Under the pieces are notes generated by a model, which worked only from the letters and a program-made list of their open reading frames with translations, did not search any database and was not told where the DNA came from. Below are positions 9,175 through 17,129 of a stretch of DNA of 63,265 bases, one piece after another. The translations under genes and the position numbers were made by a program. Each line of letters opens with the position of its first letter. Positions within the stretch are counted from its first letter, which is position 1. This stretch comes from Pseudoalteromonas sp. XMcav2-N (lineage in GTDB: Bacteria; Pseudomonadota; Gammaproteobacteria; Enterobacterales; Alteromonadaceae): the NCBI RefSeq assembly GCF_024124545.1, contig NZ_JAMXSF010000023.1, positions 1-63,265 on the forward strand. Direction: 5' to 3'.

Positions 9175-10883
9175 TGGAGCTTCGTAGTTTTGGCGATTTA
9201 TTCTGGAAGGTCGCACCAAACAAATTCTTCTGGTCAGTTTTGATTGGCATTGTCTCAGGGCTTTTATACGCGGGTATTCTTCCGCTGCTGATGTATGCCG
9301 CGTCAATTGAAACCTTGAACGAATTGAACTTTCTTAGCAACAAGGACGGTTTTTTTGCAACAAATAATCCTAAGCTGGTGCTGTTCTTTTTCTCCTTTAT
9401 CGTAGTCGTTATCGTTATTAAGGTTCTGTCTCGTGCCATGACTTTGGTCATTACCGAGAGCGCAGCGACTCAGTGCCGTATCAGCTTATATGAACGGGTG
9501 CAGCGTTTGTCAATTGTTGAACTTGAACGCATTGGTCAGGCCAGAATTATCAACCTGTTAACTCTGGATGTGCAAAACATAACGATGGCCGCAGTCAGCC
9601 TGCCACAGATCTGGATTAGCTTGTTTACCATACTGGGCACTTTTTTGTATTTGTTCAGTATTGATCAGTATGCATTTTATATGGTGAGTGTGTTCCTGGC
9701 GTTGGGGGGAGTGTGTTTTTATATCCCGATGTTGTTTGTCAGTAAAATGTTTGAAAAGTCGCGTATTCAACATGACACAGTTCAAGAGGGGTTAAGAGGA
9801 CTGGTATTTGGTGCCAAAGAGTTGAAGCTTAATGCAGCAAAAAAGTCAGCTTTCTTCTCCCAGGAGCTTGAAAAGCCAGAGTTTCAGATCCGCAGACAGG
9901 AGGTTATGGCGAATACACTGATTATATTTGTTCAGGAGTTTATGACCCTATACTCGTTTGTGGCAATTGGGTTTATTACCTTCTTCTTACCTAATCTGGT
10001 TAACCTGACTCAGACCAATATTTTTGCTGTGATAATAACGCTGATGTATGTGACGGGCCCACTAAGTGTCTTGCTGGGCATGGTTAATAACATCAATAAA
10101 GGAAAAGTCTCTTTGAACCGTTTGCAAGAGTTCTACAGCTTGTTGAACGAAGAAAAAGTGACTTCGGATACTGTTCAATTTACGCCATTAGATGAGATAG
10201 GTATCAAAGGTCTGAACTATCAGTATTCAAACTCGAACACTGAGTTTGCTCTGCAAGATATTAACCTGACTTTCAAAAAAGGCGAGATAACTATGATTGT
10301 CGGTGGAAACGGGTCCGGTAAGTCGACGCTATCAAAATGTATCACGTTGCACTATCTGGCAGGTGAGGGCATGGTCACTTTCGACAACTTGTGTGTGAAA
10401 GAGTATGGCGTACAGAACGCTCGGGAGCATATTTCAGCAATCTACTCGGATTATCACCTGTTTCAAAACCTGTATGGAATCGATGAAGACAATGTCACAT
10501 CTGAAGATATCGAACGGTATCTGACATATCTTGAGTTAGAGCATTGTGTTGAGGTAGAGGGGGGTAAACTCAGCAACATCAAGCTATCAGATGGTCAGCG
10601 TCGCAGGGTGGCATTGTTGACCCTGCTGCTCGAAAACCGCCGTGTATGTTTGTTTGATGAGTGGGCAGCTGATCAGGACCCCAGGTTCAAAGATATTTTC
10701 TATCGGAGGATCCTACCGGATTTAAAAGCTAAGAATAAAATTGTCATCGTTATTTCCCATGACGATAGATATTTTGACTGCGCCGACAAAGTTGTCGAGA
10801 TGGAAATGGGCAAAGTCAAAGGGGTATTTGTGCCAAAAGAGTGTGCGGATACAAGCTACAAACCTGGCGCATGCCTAGTCTAA
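9174..10883 (+). CDS. Cyclic peptide export ABC transporter (SyrD/PvdE type)
   Basis: This 569-residue protein fuses a six-helix membrane domain (about residues 15-310) to an ATPase domain: Walker A GGNGSGKST near residue 376, signature LSDGQRRRVAL and Walker B LFDEWAADQDP. The DEWAADQDP block and the later ISHDDRYF are characteristic of the cyclic-peptide exporter family that includes SyrD and PvdE. The expected role is moving the NRPS product across the inner membrane. It overlaps the upstream acylase gene by 1 nt, which ties export to periplasmic deacylation. An unrelated lipid flippase is unlikely given these motifs. Confidence 0.93.
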   Translation: MELRSFGDLFWKVAPNKFFWSVLIGIVSGLLYAGILPLLMYAASIETLNELNFLSNKDGFFATNNPKLVLFFFSFIVVVIVIKVLSRAMTLVITESAATQCRISLYERVQRLSIVELERIGQARIINLLTLDVQNITMAAVSLPQIWISLFTILGTFLYLFSIDQYAFYMVSVFLALGGVCFYIPMLFVSKMFEKSRIQHDTVQEGLRGLVFGAKELKLNAAKKSAFFSQELEKPEFQIRRQEVMANTLIIFVQEFMTLYSFVAIGFITFFLPNLVNLTQTNIFAVIITLMYVTGPLSVLLGMVNNINKGKVSLNRLQEFYSLLNEEKVTSDTVQFTPLDEIGIKGLNYQYSNSNTEFALQDINLTFKKGEITMIVGGNGSGKSTLSKCITLHYLAGEGMVTFDNLCVKEYGVQNAREHISAIYSDYHLFQNLYGIDEDNVTSEDIERYLTYLELEHCVEVEGGKLSNIKLSDGQRRRVALLTLLLENRRVCLFDEWAADQDPRFKDIFYRRILPDLKAKNKIVIVISHDDRYFDCADKVVEMEMGKVKGVFVPKECADTSYKPGACLV

Positions 10884-10900
10884 AAAGATTGGAGTTTCTA

Positions 10901-12592
10901 ATGATGGACTCGTTAGCGGAGTTGTCTTACTCAAGCACTGAGCAGGACTCAGCAATAAAAAAATACCAAGAATCCTATACTGAGCCTACTGATATAAGGG
11001 AAGAGGTGATCCGCTTGTTTCATGACCAAATGGGGGAAACGAGCTATGCCCTGTATGGACTTGAAAAGGCATTGCAGGGAGACTTGAATGCATTTTTGAA
11101 TACGCAAATTCGAGCAGACAAAACAATGTCTGAGATCGAGCTGGAACACTTGGATTTTGATATTCCAGTGATGCCAAGAAATAGCACAGAGCATGCAGAT
11201 GAAATAGTGAGTAAGTTGGTTGCCAATAGTGTCAATACTTCTTCTCCTTTATTTATAGGGCATATGACGTCAGCTTTGCCTCGGTTTAGTCTTAGCCTTG
11301 CCAAGTTGAATGCATTACTTAACCAAAATGTTGTTAAAGTTGAGACATCCAGAGGATTTACTTCCCTGGAGCGTCAGGTGCTTGGCATGATCCACAAATT
11401 GGTGTACCAGCAGGAGGATTGCTTTTACAAACAAACCTTACACGATCCTAAGCTTTCGTTAGGGAGCTTTTGTTCGGGCGGAACACTGGGCAATCTCACG
11501 GCACTTTGGGTTGCCAGAAACCAGCTACTGGGCGCATGCTCAAGTGCTATCAGGGATATTGGCCTACCGGCCGCTTTGCAGCGCGCAAACATTTCCGGTT
11601 TGAATGTGATCAGCTCTCGATGTGGCCACTATTCTCTGAAAAAGGCCGCCGATATTCTAGGGGTTGGTCGTCAGAACTTGCTTAAAGCAACGGGGCCTTG
11701 TGGACGCACAGACCCTGATACCGTGTTTAAGATTGCTACGGAGCGAATGCGTGCCGGAGAGAAAACACTGGCTATTATCGGGATTGCTGGTTTTACAGAA
11801 AATGGCATGGTAGACCCACTGGATGAGTTGGCAGAGGTGGCTTCAGAAATTGGTTGTCATTTTCACGTTGATGCAGCCTGGGGCGGAGCTACTTTGTTCT
11901 CGAAGCAGCACCGTCATTTGTTCAATGGCATTGAACGAGCAGATTCAGTGACCATCGATGCCCACAAGCAAATGTATGTGCCTATGGGAGTGGGGGTCGT
12001 ATTGTTCAAAAATGAAATGTCTAGCAATGTGATACGACAAAATGCCAGATACATATTGCGCGATGGTTCTCGTGATATAGGTGCAACAACGGTTGAAGGG
12101 TCGCGAGCGAATATGGCCTTGCAAGTCTATAGCATTTTCCAGTTAATGGGTTCCAGGGGCATTGCATGGCTAGTAGATAACAGCATTGAAATGGCTAAAC
12201 GGTTCTCAAGAATGATTGGTGATAGAGCGGATTTTGAAGTGGTTACCCAGCCTACGCTTTGCATTCTGACTTATCGAGTGATCCCGCAATCGATTCAAAG
12301 GTTATTGGCTGATAGTACCTTGTGTGTCGATAAACGAGCCGCCATTGAGAGCAGGTTGGACGATTTGGTTCACTTTGTTCAACGAACACAAAGGGAGAAT
12401 GGCCGTTCATTTGTGTCACGCACAAGAATACAGAAGCATGAAGGTGAGCAGGGCTCTGTGGCCGTTTTCAGAGTGGTATTAGCAAACCCGTTAACGGAAG
12501 AGGAACATTTGCACTCTATATTAGATGAACAGTTACAAATTGCGAAGTCCTCAACGCTGTGGCAAAACCTGCTGATGTTGGAGTTTGACTAG
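10901..12592 (+). CDS. PLP-dependent group II decarboxylase, PanP (aspartate 1-decarboxylase)-like
   Basis: The ~563-residue protein has the fold-type I decarboxylase landmarks: SGGTLGNLTALW (phosphate binding), HVDAAWGGA (Asp over the PLP ring) and DAHKQMYVPMG with the Schiff-base Lys near residue 356. The closest family I recognise is PanP of vibrios and relatives, which makes beta-alanine from aspartate; glutamate, diaminobutyrate or sulfinoalanine decarboxylases are alternatives. I placed the start at ATG 10901, after GGAG at 10891; an upstream in-frame ATG at 10841 lies inside the exporter gene. Its position directly after the exporter suggests it supplies a decarboxylated building block (for example beta-alanine or an amine) to the peptide. 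Confidence 0.85.
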   Translation: MMDSLAELSYSSTEQDSAIKKYQESYTEPTDIREEVIRLFHDQMGETSYALYGLEKALQGDLNAFLNTQIRADKTMSEIELEHLDFDIPVMPRNSTEHADEIVSKLVANSVNTSSPLFIGHMTSALPRFSLSLAKLNALLNQNVVKVETSRGFTSLERQVLGMIHKLVYQQEDCFYKQTLHDPKLSLGSFCSGGTLGNLTALWVARNQLLGACSSAIRDIGLPAALQRANISGLNVISSRCGHYSLKKAADILGVGRQNLLKATGPCGRTDPDTVFKIATERMRAGEKTLAIIGIAGFTENGMVDPLDELAEVASEIGCHFHVDAAWGGATLFSKQHRHLFNGIERADSVTIDAHKQMYVPMGVGVVLFKNEMSSNVIRQNARYILRDGSRDIGATTVEGSRANMALQVYSIFQLMGSRGIAWLVDNSIEMAKRFSRMIGDRADFEVVTQPTLCILTYRVIPQSIQRLLADSTLCVDKRAAIESRLDDLVHFVQRTQRENGRSFVSRTRIQKHEGEQGSVAVFRVVLANPLTEEEHLHSILDEQLQIAKSSTLWQNLLMLEFD

Positions 12593-12760
12593 TCAGGAAT
12601 ACCGAATTTTTAATTCCAGGCTTGTGTGACACGGACTTAGGTCAATGGCACACAGGGTTGAGATACTGAAACCGTGGGCCTTGTTGCACTTGAGCACCTA
12701 GTAAATTTTTGCCGGTTTTGCGGTGTAAAACGTAATGATATGGAAAATATTGGAGAGAAT
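12593..12760. other. Intergenic gap inside biosynthetic locus
   Basis: This 168-bp gap separates the decarboxylase from the methyltransferase-like gene. It holds a weak hairpin (GGAAT ... ATTCC just after the decarboxylase stop) without a T tract. I see no convincing promoter or terminator, so whether the downstream genes share the NRPS transcript is open. Confidence 0.5.
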
Positions 12761-13570
12761 ATGTGGATTAGCAAGTTAAATATGGGGATAGCCTTATTGT
12801 TATTTTCATCGCTGGGGTGGACCGCCTCCGTTGAGATAAGCCCTGCTATCGCCTCTGCACTGGCACACACTGAACGTCCTGAAAAGGATAAAATCAGAGA
12901 TCATGGCGCAAAAACAGCAGAGGTGTTGAGCTTTTTTAAAGTTGAGCCTGGTATGGCTGTGATGGATATCATGTCATCGGGTGGCTATACAACAGAGGCT
13001 TTGTCTTGGGTGGTTGGTGAAAAAGGCACAGTCATATCACATAACGACAATATGTCTTCTAATAATACCGAAGACGAATATGCCAGCCGGTTTGGTAACT
13101 ACGACCGTCTACTTAATGTCTCTCCCGTTTATGGTTACCTTAATGATTTGGAAATGGGCAAAGTACCATTAGACCGTATTGTAATGATCAATGTATTTCA
13201 CAATATGTTTCTTGGTGAGTACTCCGCTTTTGCTGAACTGTACGGTAAAACTGATGTGCCTCGCGTGTTGAAAAAATTCCACAGCAGTTTAAAGCCAGGC
13301 GGATTACTCGGAGTTGTTGACTACCATACATTTGAACAAGACACCTTGTCATCAACATATATTCTGCAAAGGCTGCCAAAACGCCTTGCCATTGAATACA
13401 TAGAGCAAGCTGGTTTCGAGTTAGTGGGGACGCTGACATCACTGGAAAGTACGAAAGATGATATGTCTAAACCAATCTACAAAATTGAAGAGCAGCATTT
13501 AAATCGATATGGCTTGTTGTTTAAAAAATCAAGCCGTGATGCACAAGGACATGCCGGGAGCCCCAAATAA
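12761..13570 (+). CDS. Methyltransferase-like protein with signal peptide
   Basis: The 269-residue protein begins with an apparent signal peptide (hydrophobic MGIALLLFSSLGWTA, cleavage probably near TASVE) followed by a Rossmann-type class I methyltransferase domain: GMAVMDIMSSGGYTTEALS is the SAM-binding region and LKPGGLLGVVDYH the post-motif strand. Such exported methyltransferase-like proteins occur widely in marine gammaproteobacteria, but their substrate is not established. I placed the start at ATG 12761 after GGAGAG (12752); ATG 12740 would add 7 residues. The glycine-rich loop reads MSSGG rather than the usual ExGxG, so SAM binding could be weak. Placement suggests tailoring of the peptide, but an exported enzyme would lack SAM supply. 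Confidence 0.72.
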   Translation: MWISKLNMGIALLLFSSLGWTASVEISPAIASALAHTERPEKDKIRDHGAKTAEVLSFFKVEPGMAVMDIMSSGGYTTEALSWVVGEKGTVISHNDNMSSNNTEDEYASRFGNYDRLLNVSPVYGYLNDLEMGKVPLDRIVMINVFHNMFLGEYSAFAELYGKTDVPRVLKKFHSSLKPGGLLGVVDYHTFEQDTLSSTYILQRLPKRLAIEYIEQAGFELVGTLTSLESTKDDMSKPIYKIEEQHLNRYGLLFKKSSRDAQGHAGSPK

Positions 13571-13688
13571 CACGGTCAAACATAGGCTCAGTTTGATTGA
13601 ACTAAGTAATTTAAAATCAACTCGTAGCGTGGATTTTCCTGTCAACTGATTAAAGGTGATGAAGGGCTGTTTCCCGTATAGGTTTACT

Positions 13689-14771
13689 ATGTATAAGAAA
13701 AAAATAGGTGTGGTCGTTGCTGGAGTAGGCAATGTGGGAGAGGTTTTTTTAGCGCAATTCCCCGCCCAAATTAAGAAACTATCTAAGTTTGCTGAAGTAT
13801 CTCTCATTGGCGCAATGAACTCCAGAGGTGTTTACTACTCATTTTCAGGTATCGACCCTAAATGTGTCATTGAAGAACTTGTGAATGACACAGATAGTCA
13901 ATGTGCACATACTTTCAGGCGAAAACTGACAAATTCGGGGTTTGATGAATGTGTTTTGATTGATATCACCGATAGTCATGATTTTTCTGCGCAGTACGTG
14001 CAATGGCTAAATGCAGGGAGCCATATCATTTCTGCAAACAAAAACACGGGTGCCGGAAAACTCGATTTCTATAATGAAGTGAAGGAAACCGCCAAAGAGA
14101 GGGAATTATGGTGGCATTGCAATGCGACGGTTGGTGCTGGTTTGCCCATTCAATATGCGATTAATAACTTAGTGAATTCTGGTGATGAAATAATGGCATT
14201 GAATGGTGTTTTATCGGGTACGCTGTCATGGCTTTGTGGCCATTTTGATGGCTCAAAACCCTTTTCAGATTTGCTTTTTGAGGCGAAAGAGCAGGGGATC
14301 ACAGAGCCCGACCCGAGAGATGACTTGTCAGGTCTGGATGTCCAGCGCAAACTGTTGATCCTTGCGAGAGAGCTTGGTTTACCACTGGAACTGAATGATG
14401 TAGCTTTGACACCCTTATTGCCTGAGTGTTTGTTAAGTATGCCGTGGCACGATTTCATTGACAACCTTCAGGTGCTGAATAGCCATATGGACCATTTACT
14501 AATACAGGCGCAGAGGAATAATCAGGTTTTATGTTTTGGTGCATCTTTAGAGCTGGATGGAAATGGACATTGTAAAGCGCAGGTTGGTCCTCAGTTTGTA
14601 GACGCAGGCCATCCTTTTAGTACAGTACGTCCTGGTGATAATATAATCATGGTACATTCTAAGTGGTATTCTGACAGCCCCTTGGTGATCCAGGGACCAG
14701 GGGCTGGTCGATTGGTGACGGCAGGCGCGCTGCACTCTGATTTATACGAGCTATGTCAACGCGTTGCCTAA
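13689..14771 (+). CDS. Homoserine dehydrogenase, monofunctional, no ACT domain
   Basis: The 360-residue protein matches the homoserine dehydrogenase half of ThrA/MetL: N-terminal nucleotide-binding GVGNVGEVF, the central SANKNTG, then CNATVGAGLPIQ and the catalytic-domain signature TEPDPRDDLSGLDVQRKL. There is no aspartokinase domain and no C-terminal ACT domain, so it should escape threonine feedback. The reaction is aspartate semialdehyde to homoserine with NAD(P)H. ATG 13689 gives the family-typical N terminus; in-frame GTG 13656 and ATG 13659 would add about 10 residues. As the last gene of the + strand biosynthetic block it probably feeds homoserine, or a product derived from it, to the NRPS pathway rather than general metabolism; that is inference. 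Confidence 0.85.
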   Translation: MYKKKIGVVVAGVGNVGEVFLAQFPAQIKKLSKFAEVSLIGAMNSRGVYYSFSGIDPKCVIEELVNDTDSQCAHTFRRKLTNSGFDECVLIDITDSHDFSAQYVQWLNAGSHIISANKNTGAGKLDFYNEVKETAKERELWWHCNATVGAGLPIQYAINNLVNSGDEIMALNGVLSGTLSWLCGHFDGSKPFSDLLFEAKEQGITEPDPRDDLSGLDVQRKLLILARELGLPLELNDVALTPLLPECLLSMPWHDFIDNLQVLNSHMDHLLIQAQRNNQVLCFGASLELDGNGHCKAQVGPQFVDAGHPFSTVRPGDNIIMVHSKWYSDSPLVIQGPGAGRLVTAGALHSDLYELCQRVA

Positions 14772-14783
14772 ACTAAATTGAGT

Positions 14784-14810
14784 GCGGCCGTGTAATTACA
14801 CACGGTCCGC
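14784..14810. terminator. GC-rich hairpin between convergent genes
   Basis: GCGGCCGTGT pairs with ACACGGTCCGC across a short AT-rich loop, with one bulged base. It lies between the convergent homoserine dehydrogenase and ParB-like genes. No strong T tract follows, so termination is inferred from position. Confidence 0.45.
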
Positions 14811-14862
14811 TGTGCTTATCTCCAAACCGGAAAGTCACACAGCGACTTGGTGATATACCTGC

Positions 14863-15960
14863 TTACTGACTTTCCTTGTTTAGCTGTTCAATGATGGATT
14901 TTAGAACGGCATTGACAGCTTCCGTGTTTTCCCAATCAATCTCTTCCCAGTCAATATCTAAGTCGCTTTCCATTACATTCATTGACAGAAATTTTTTGAA
15001 TATGTGTGGTGAGTTAAAGGTCGCCAGTTTGTAATTATAGTGCGGTTTGACTGGCTTCTTGACTGGGGTGTTTCTGTTATTCAGCTTGTCACTGATCCGC
15101 TGATTGATGTCTTGTTTGTGTACAGCATTTAGCTGCTTAACCTGAAGCTCTTCCTTATACTGCGACTCGATTTGTAACACGACATTCTTAACTTGCCTTA
15201 AAGAAAGGGTACATCCGTCACTGTATGCCTGAGATACTGCTGGGTAGCGGACAAGTACGTTATAATTGTCAAATGCCCCCGCAGAAATACCCAGAATATT
15301 GCGCATTTCTTTAATGGTGAGCGCTTTTTTGCCTAATCGCTTTCTCGATGTGTTCAAAATCTGGATTTCATGCATAGCATCCTGAAATGCCTGCAGTTTG
15401 CCATACTGAGGTAGATCTTCACGACTGGCATTTTCCTGAAATTGTTGAGTTTTCGGGAGAACAGGTTTAGATAAGTAAACCTTGAAATGCGCTGCACTAT
15501 CGACACCCTTTGCGTAGATCAAAGCGAAAAAGCGCCTGTGACCTGTCAAAAGCTGGTAGGTGCCGTCTTCAAGTGGAAAAATGGTTGGCGCCTGAATGAT
15601 TTCCGACATCACGGCGTTTTCCCCTAATTCCAATATTGACTCTATGCTCTTGTTTGCCTTGTGCCATTCCTTCGAACCATATTGATAGCAATTCACAATG
15701 CAAGACTTGCCTATAAGCACTTTGTTGTTTGCTTCATATAAATTGACAAGCTGTTGCTTTGTAATATTTTTAGATATCAGCTGCGACGCATGAAGATCCG
15801 AAATGACGATTGCAGGGAAAAAGCGCGGGTTAGTGCTATCGGGTACAATACTATTTAAAAATATAGACTTATATTCATAAGGCTGCTCTGACAAAAAGTG
15901 CTCCGATTGTGTCGCATTTAGCTTATTTATTAACTCTTGTTCTAGAGTTAGATTGTTCAA
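14863..15960 (-). CDS. ParB/Srx-like domain DNA-binding protein
   Basis: The ~365-residue protein contains the ParB N-terminal signature: LLTGHRRFFALIYAKG (the GHRR box) and, further on, FQENASREDLPQYGKLQAF, the classic ENxxRxDL segment. A helical region after it (KALTIKEMRNILGISAGAFDNY) resembles the ParB HTH. I placed the start at TTG 15960 because AAGGTGG lies a few nt upstream on the minus strand; an in-frame TTG at 15996 is the alternative and overlaps an upstream 64-codon ORF. No ParA partner or parS-like site is visible, so it is probably a ParB-derived regulator rather than a partition protein. It faces the biosynthetic genes and its link to them is unknown. Confidence 0.75.
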   Translation of the reverse strand: MNNLTLEQELINKLNATQSEHFLSEQPYEYKSIFLNSIVPDSTNPRFFPAIVISDLHASQLISKNITKQQLVNLYEANNKVLIGKSCIVNCYQYGSKEWHKANKSIESILELGENAVMSEIIQAPTIFPLEDGTYQLLTGHRRFFALIYAKGVDSAAHFKVYLSKPVLPKTQQFQENASREDLPQYGKLQAFQDAMHEIQILNTSRKRLGKKALTIKEMRNILGISAGAFDNYNVLVRYPAVSQAYSDGCTLSLRQVKNVVLQIESQYKEELQVKQLNAVHKQDINQRISDKLNNRNTPVKKPVKPHYNYKLATFNSPHIFKKFLSMNVMESDLDIDWEEIDWENTEAVNAVLKSIIEQLNKESQ

Positions 15961-16512
15961 AATTCCACCTTTTCTGAATATAAAACGTACCTTCAATCAT
16001 TTTATATGAAAATGATTTAGCTGTGAATGTTGATCGCGAAACTGTTCACTTTCAAGGAGGCATGTGTTAGCCAGCTGCAAGTTAGAGATAGTGTAAGATT
16101 GGTTAGATTTATTAAACAATAAGTCGCTAGCAAAGTTAAATTTCTTAATGAAATATTTCATGCATACGTATTCATTTTGTTTGTCTAACATGTGGCTTTA
16201 AATTTTATTAATATATAACAATGGCTTATTTGTTTTGTGTGAGCTGGTTGAAAATTAACATATGTTTTCATTGTTACGAATTTGTTGACAATTGAGCTGT
16301 GTTGCGGCCAAATATTTTCAGTTGAGGAGAAGGAGCGTCTCTGAGAGTAAATCTTTTAGCACGACTGCGAGTGAGCTGGTTTTTGTTTGTGCACTTAATC
16401 GGTACAAGGAACGTTTAAGTGCCCAGCAATTCCTGTGTCGCTGTGTAAGTTATGAAAAGTTGAAGCGAAAATGGATATACCCCATCAAATATGTTGAGGT
16501 ATATCACTTAGT
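15961..16512. other. AT-rich intergenic region upstream of ParB-like gene
   Basis: This ~550-bp stretch lies between two minus-strand genes. It contains a minus-strand 64-codon ORF (15997-16191; ATG start, lysine/asparagine-rich, ends next to the TTG of the ParB-like frame) that could be a leader peptide, but no good ribosome binding site precedes it. A + strand 75-codon ORF at 16292-16519 starts with TTG and looks like chance. I see no RNA gene. Confidence 0.35.
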
Positions 16513-16713
16513 TCAGTGAAGATCCGGGGTTGTAGGGTTGTTTATATTTTTTATCTTTTCCAATAGCTCATCTTCACATGTTAAAAAAGTTTTTAGCACG
16601 GCTTGCGGGTTAATATGAATGCCATTAGCGCCTGCTTCTTTGCCTTCGGCATAAGCTTTTAGAAATATGTCTTCAACAATTTCGTATAGATTTTCAAGAT
16701 CAAGGTGTTCCAT
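16513..16713 (-). CDS. Small hypothetical protein (66 aa)
   Basis: I do not recognise this gene. The 66-residue acidic, helix-rich protein begins MEHLDLENLYEIVEDIFLKA and contains EGKEAGANGIHINP. ATG 16713 is chosen because GAGG sits 8 nt upstream on the minus strand; the frame is open 57 codons further upstream to 16884, but that extension is hydrophobic and lysine/tyrosine-rich and has no ribosome binding site. It is isolated, transcribed toward the ParB-like gene. It could be a small regulator or accessory protein; nothing in the sequence decides. Confidence 0.5.
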   Translation of the reverse strand: MEHLDLENLYEIVEDIFLKAYAEGKEAGANGIHINPQAVLKTFLTCEDELLEKIKNINNPTTPDLH

Positions 16714-17129
16714 AAATTCAACCTCAGCGTATACGTTTATAAGAGAATGTAGTGGGATATCCATAAAAATCGCATTTAAATTGCAGAGAGTGTTGTGTAA
16801 TCGTTGGGCATAAAATATGTATATTTTAATAGCCCAATGAATAACAGAACTCAGCCTTATGCTTTGGAGATAGTCGTATCTCACTCACATTACAGCAGTC
16901 GTCTCTACAGTCTGTTCGCTAGACTCTGAAAATGTTTTTATAGTTAGGTCACTCCTTTTTGTACAAAAACACGGCTTTTAATCGTGTTGCTTAGGACCTG
17001 ATTATTATTATTTTCATTTTCTCAGTGCTTCCATGACACTTGTTGCCTGAGAAGATACTAAGTTTGATTGCGTAATGCCTTATATGACGATTATAAAATT
17101 ATTATAAAAATTATTATAGGTGTAAGTAT
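16714..17129. other. Divergent intergenic region
   Basis: This 416-bp AT-rich stretch separates the small minus-strand gene from the CadC-like regulator and must contain both promoters. Just before the regulator, TTATTATA-type repeats (17095-17115) and AGGTG (RBS) precede ATG 17130. I see no riboswitch-like or RNA structure. Confidence 0.4.

Noticed and set aside
15997..16191. Minus-strand 64-codon ORF before the ParB-like gene
   Set aside because: No ribosome binding site and an unremarkable lysine/asparagine-rich composition; kept only as a possible leader peptide in the intergenic entry.
16292..16519. Plus-strand 75-codon ORF
   Set aside because: TTG start without a ribosome binding site, in an AT-rich promoter-type region, with no family resemblance.
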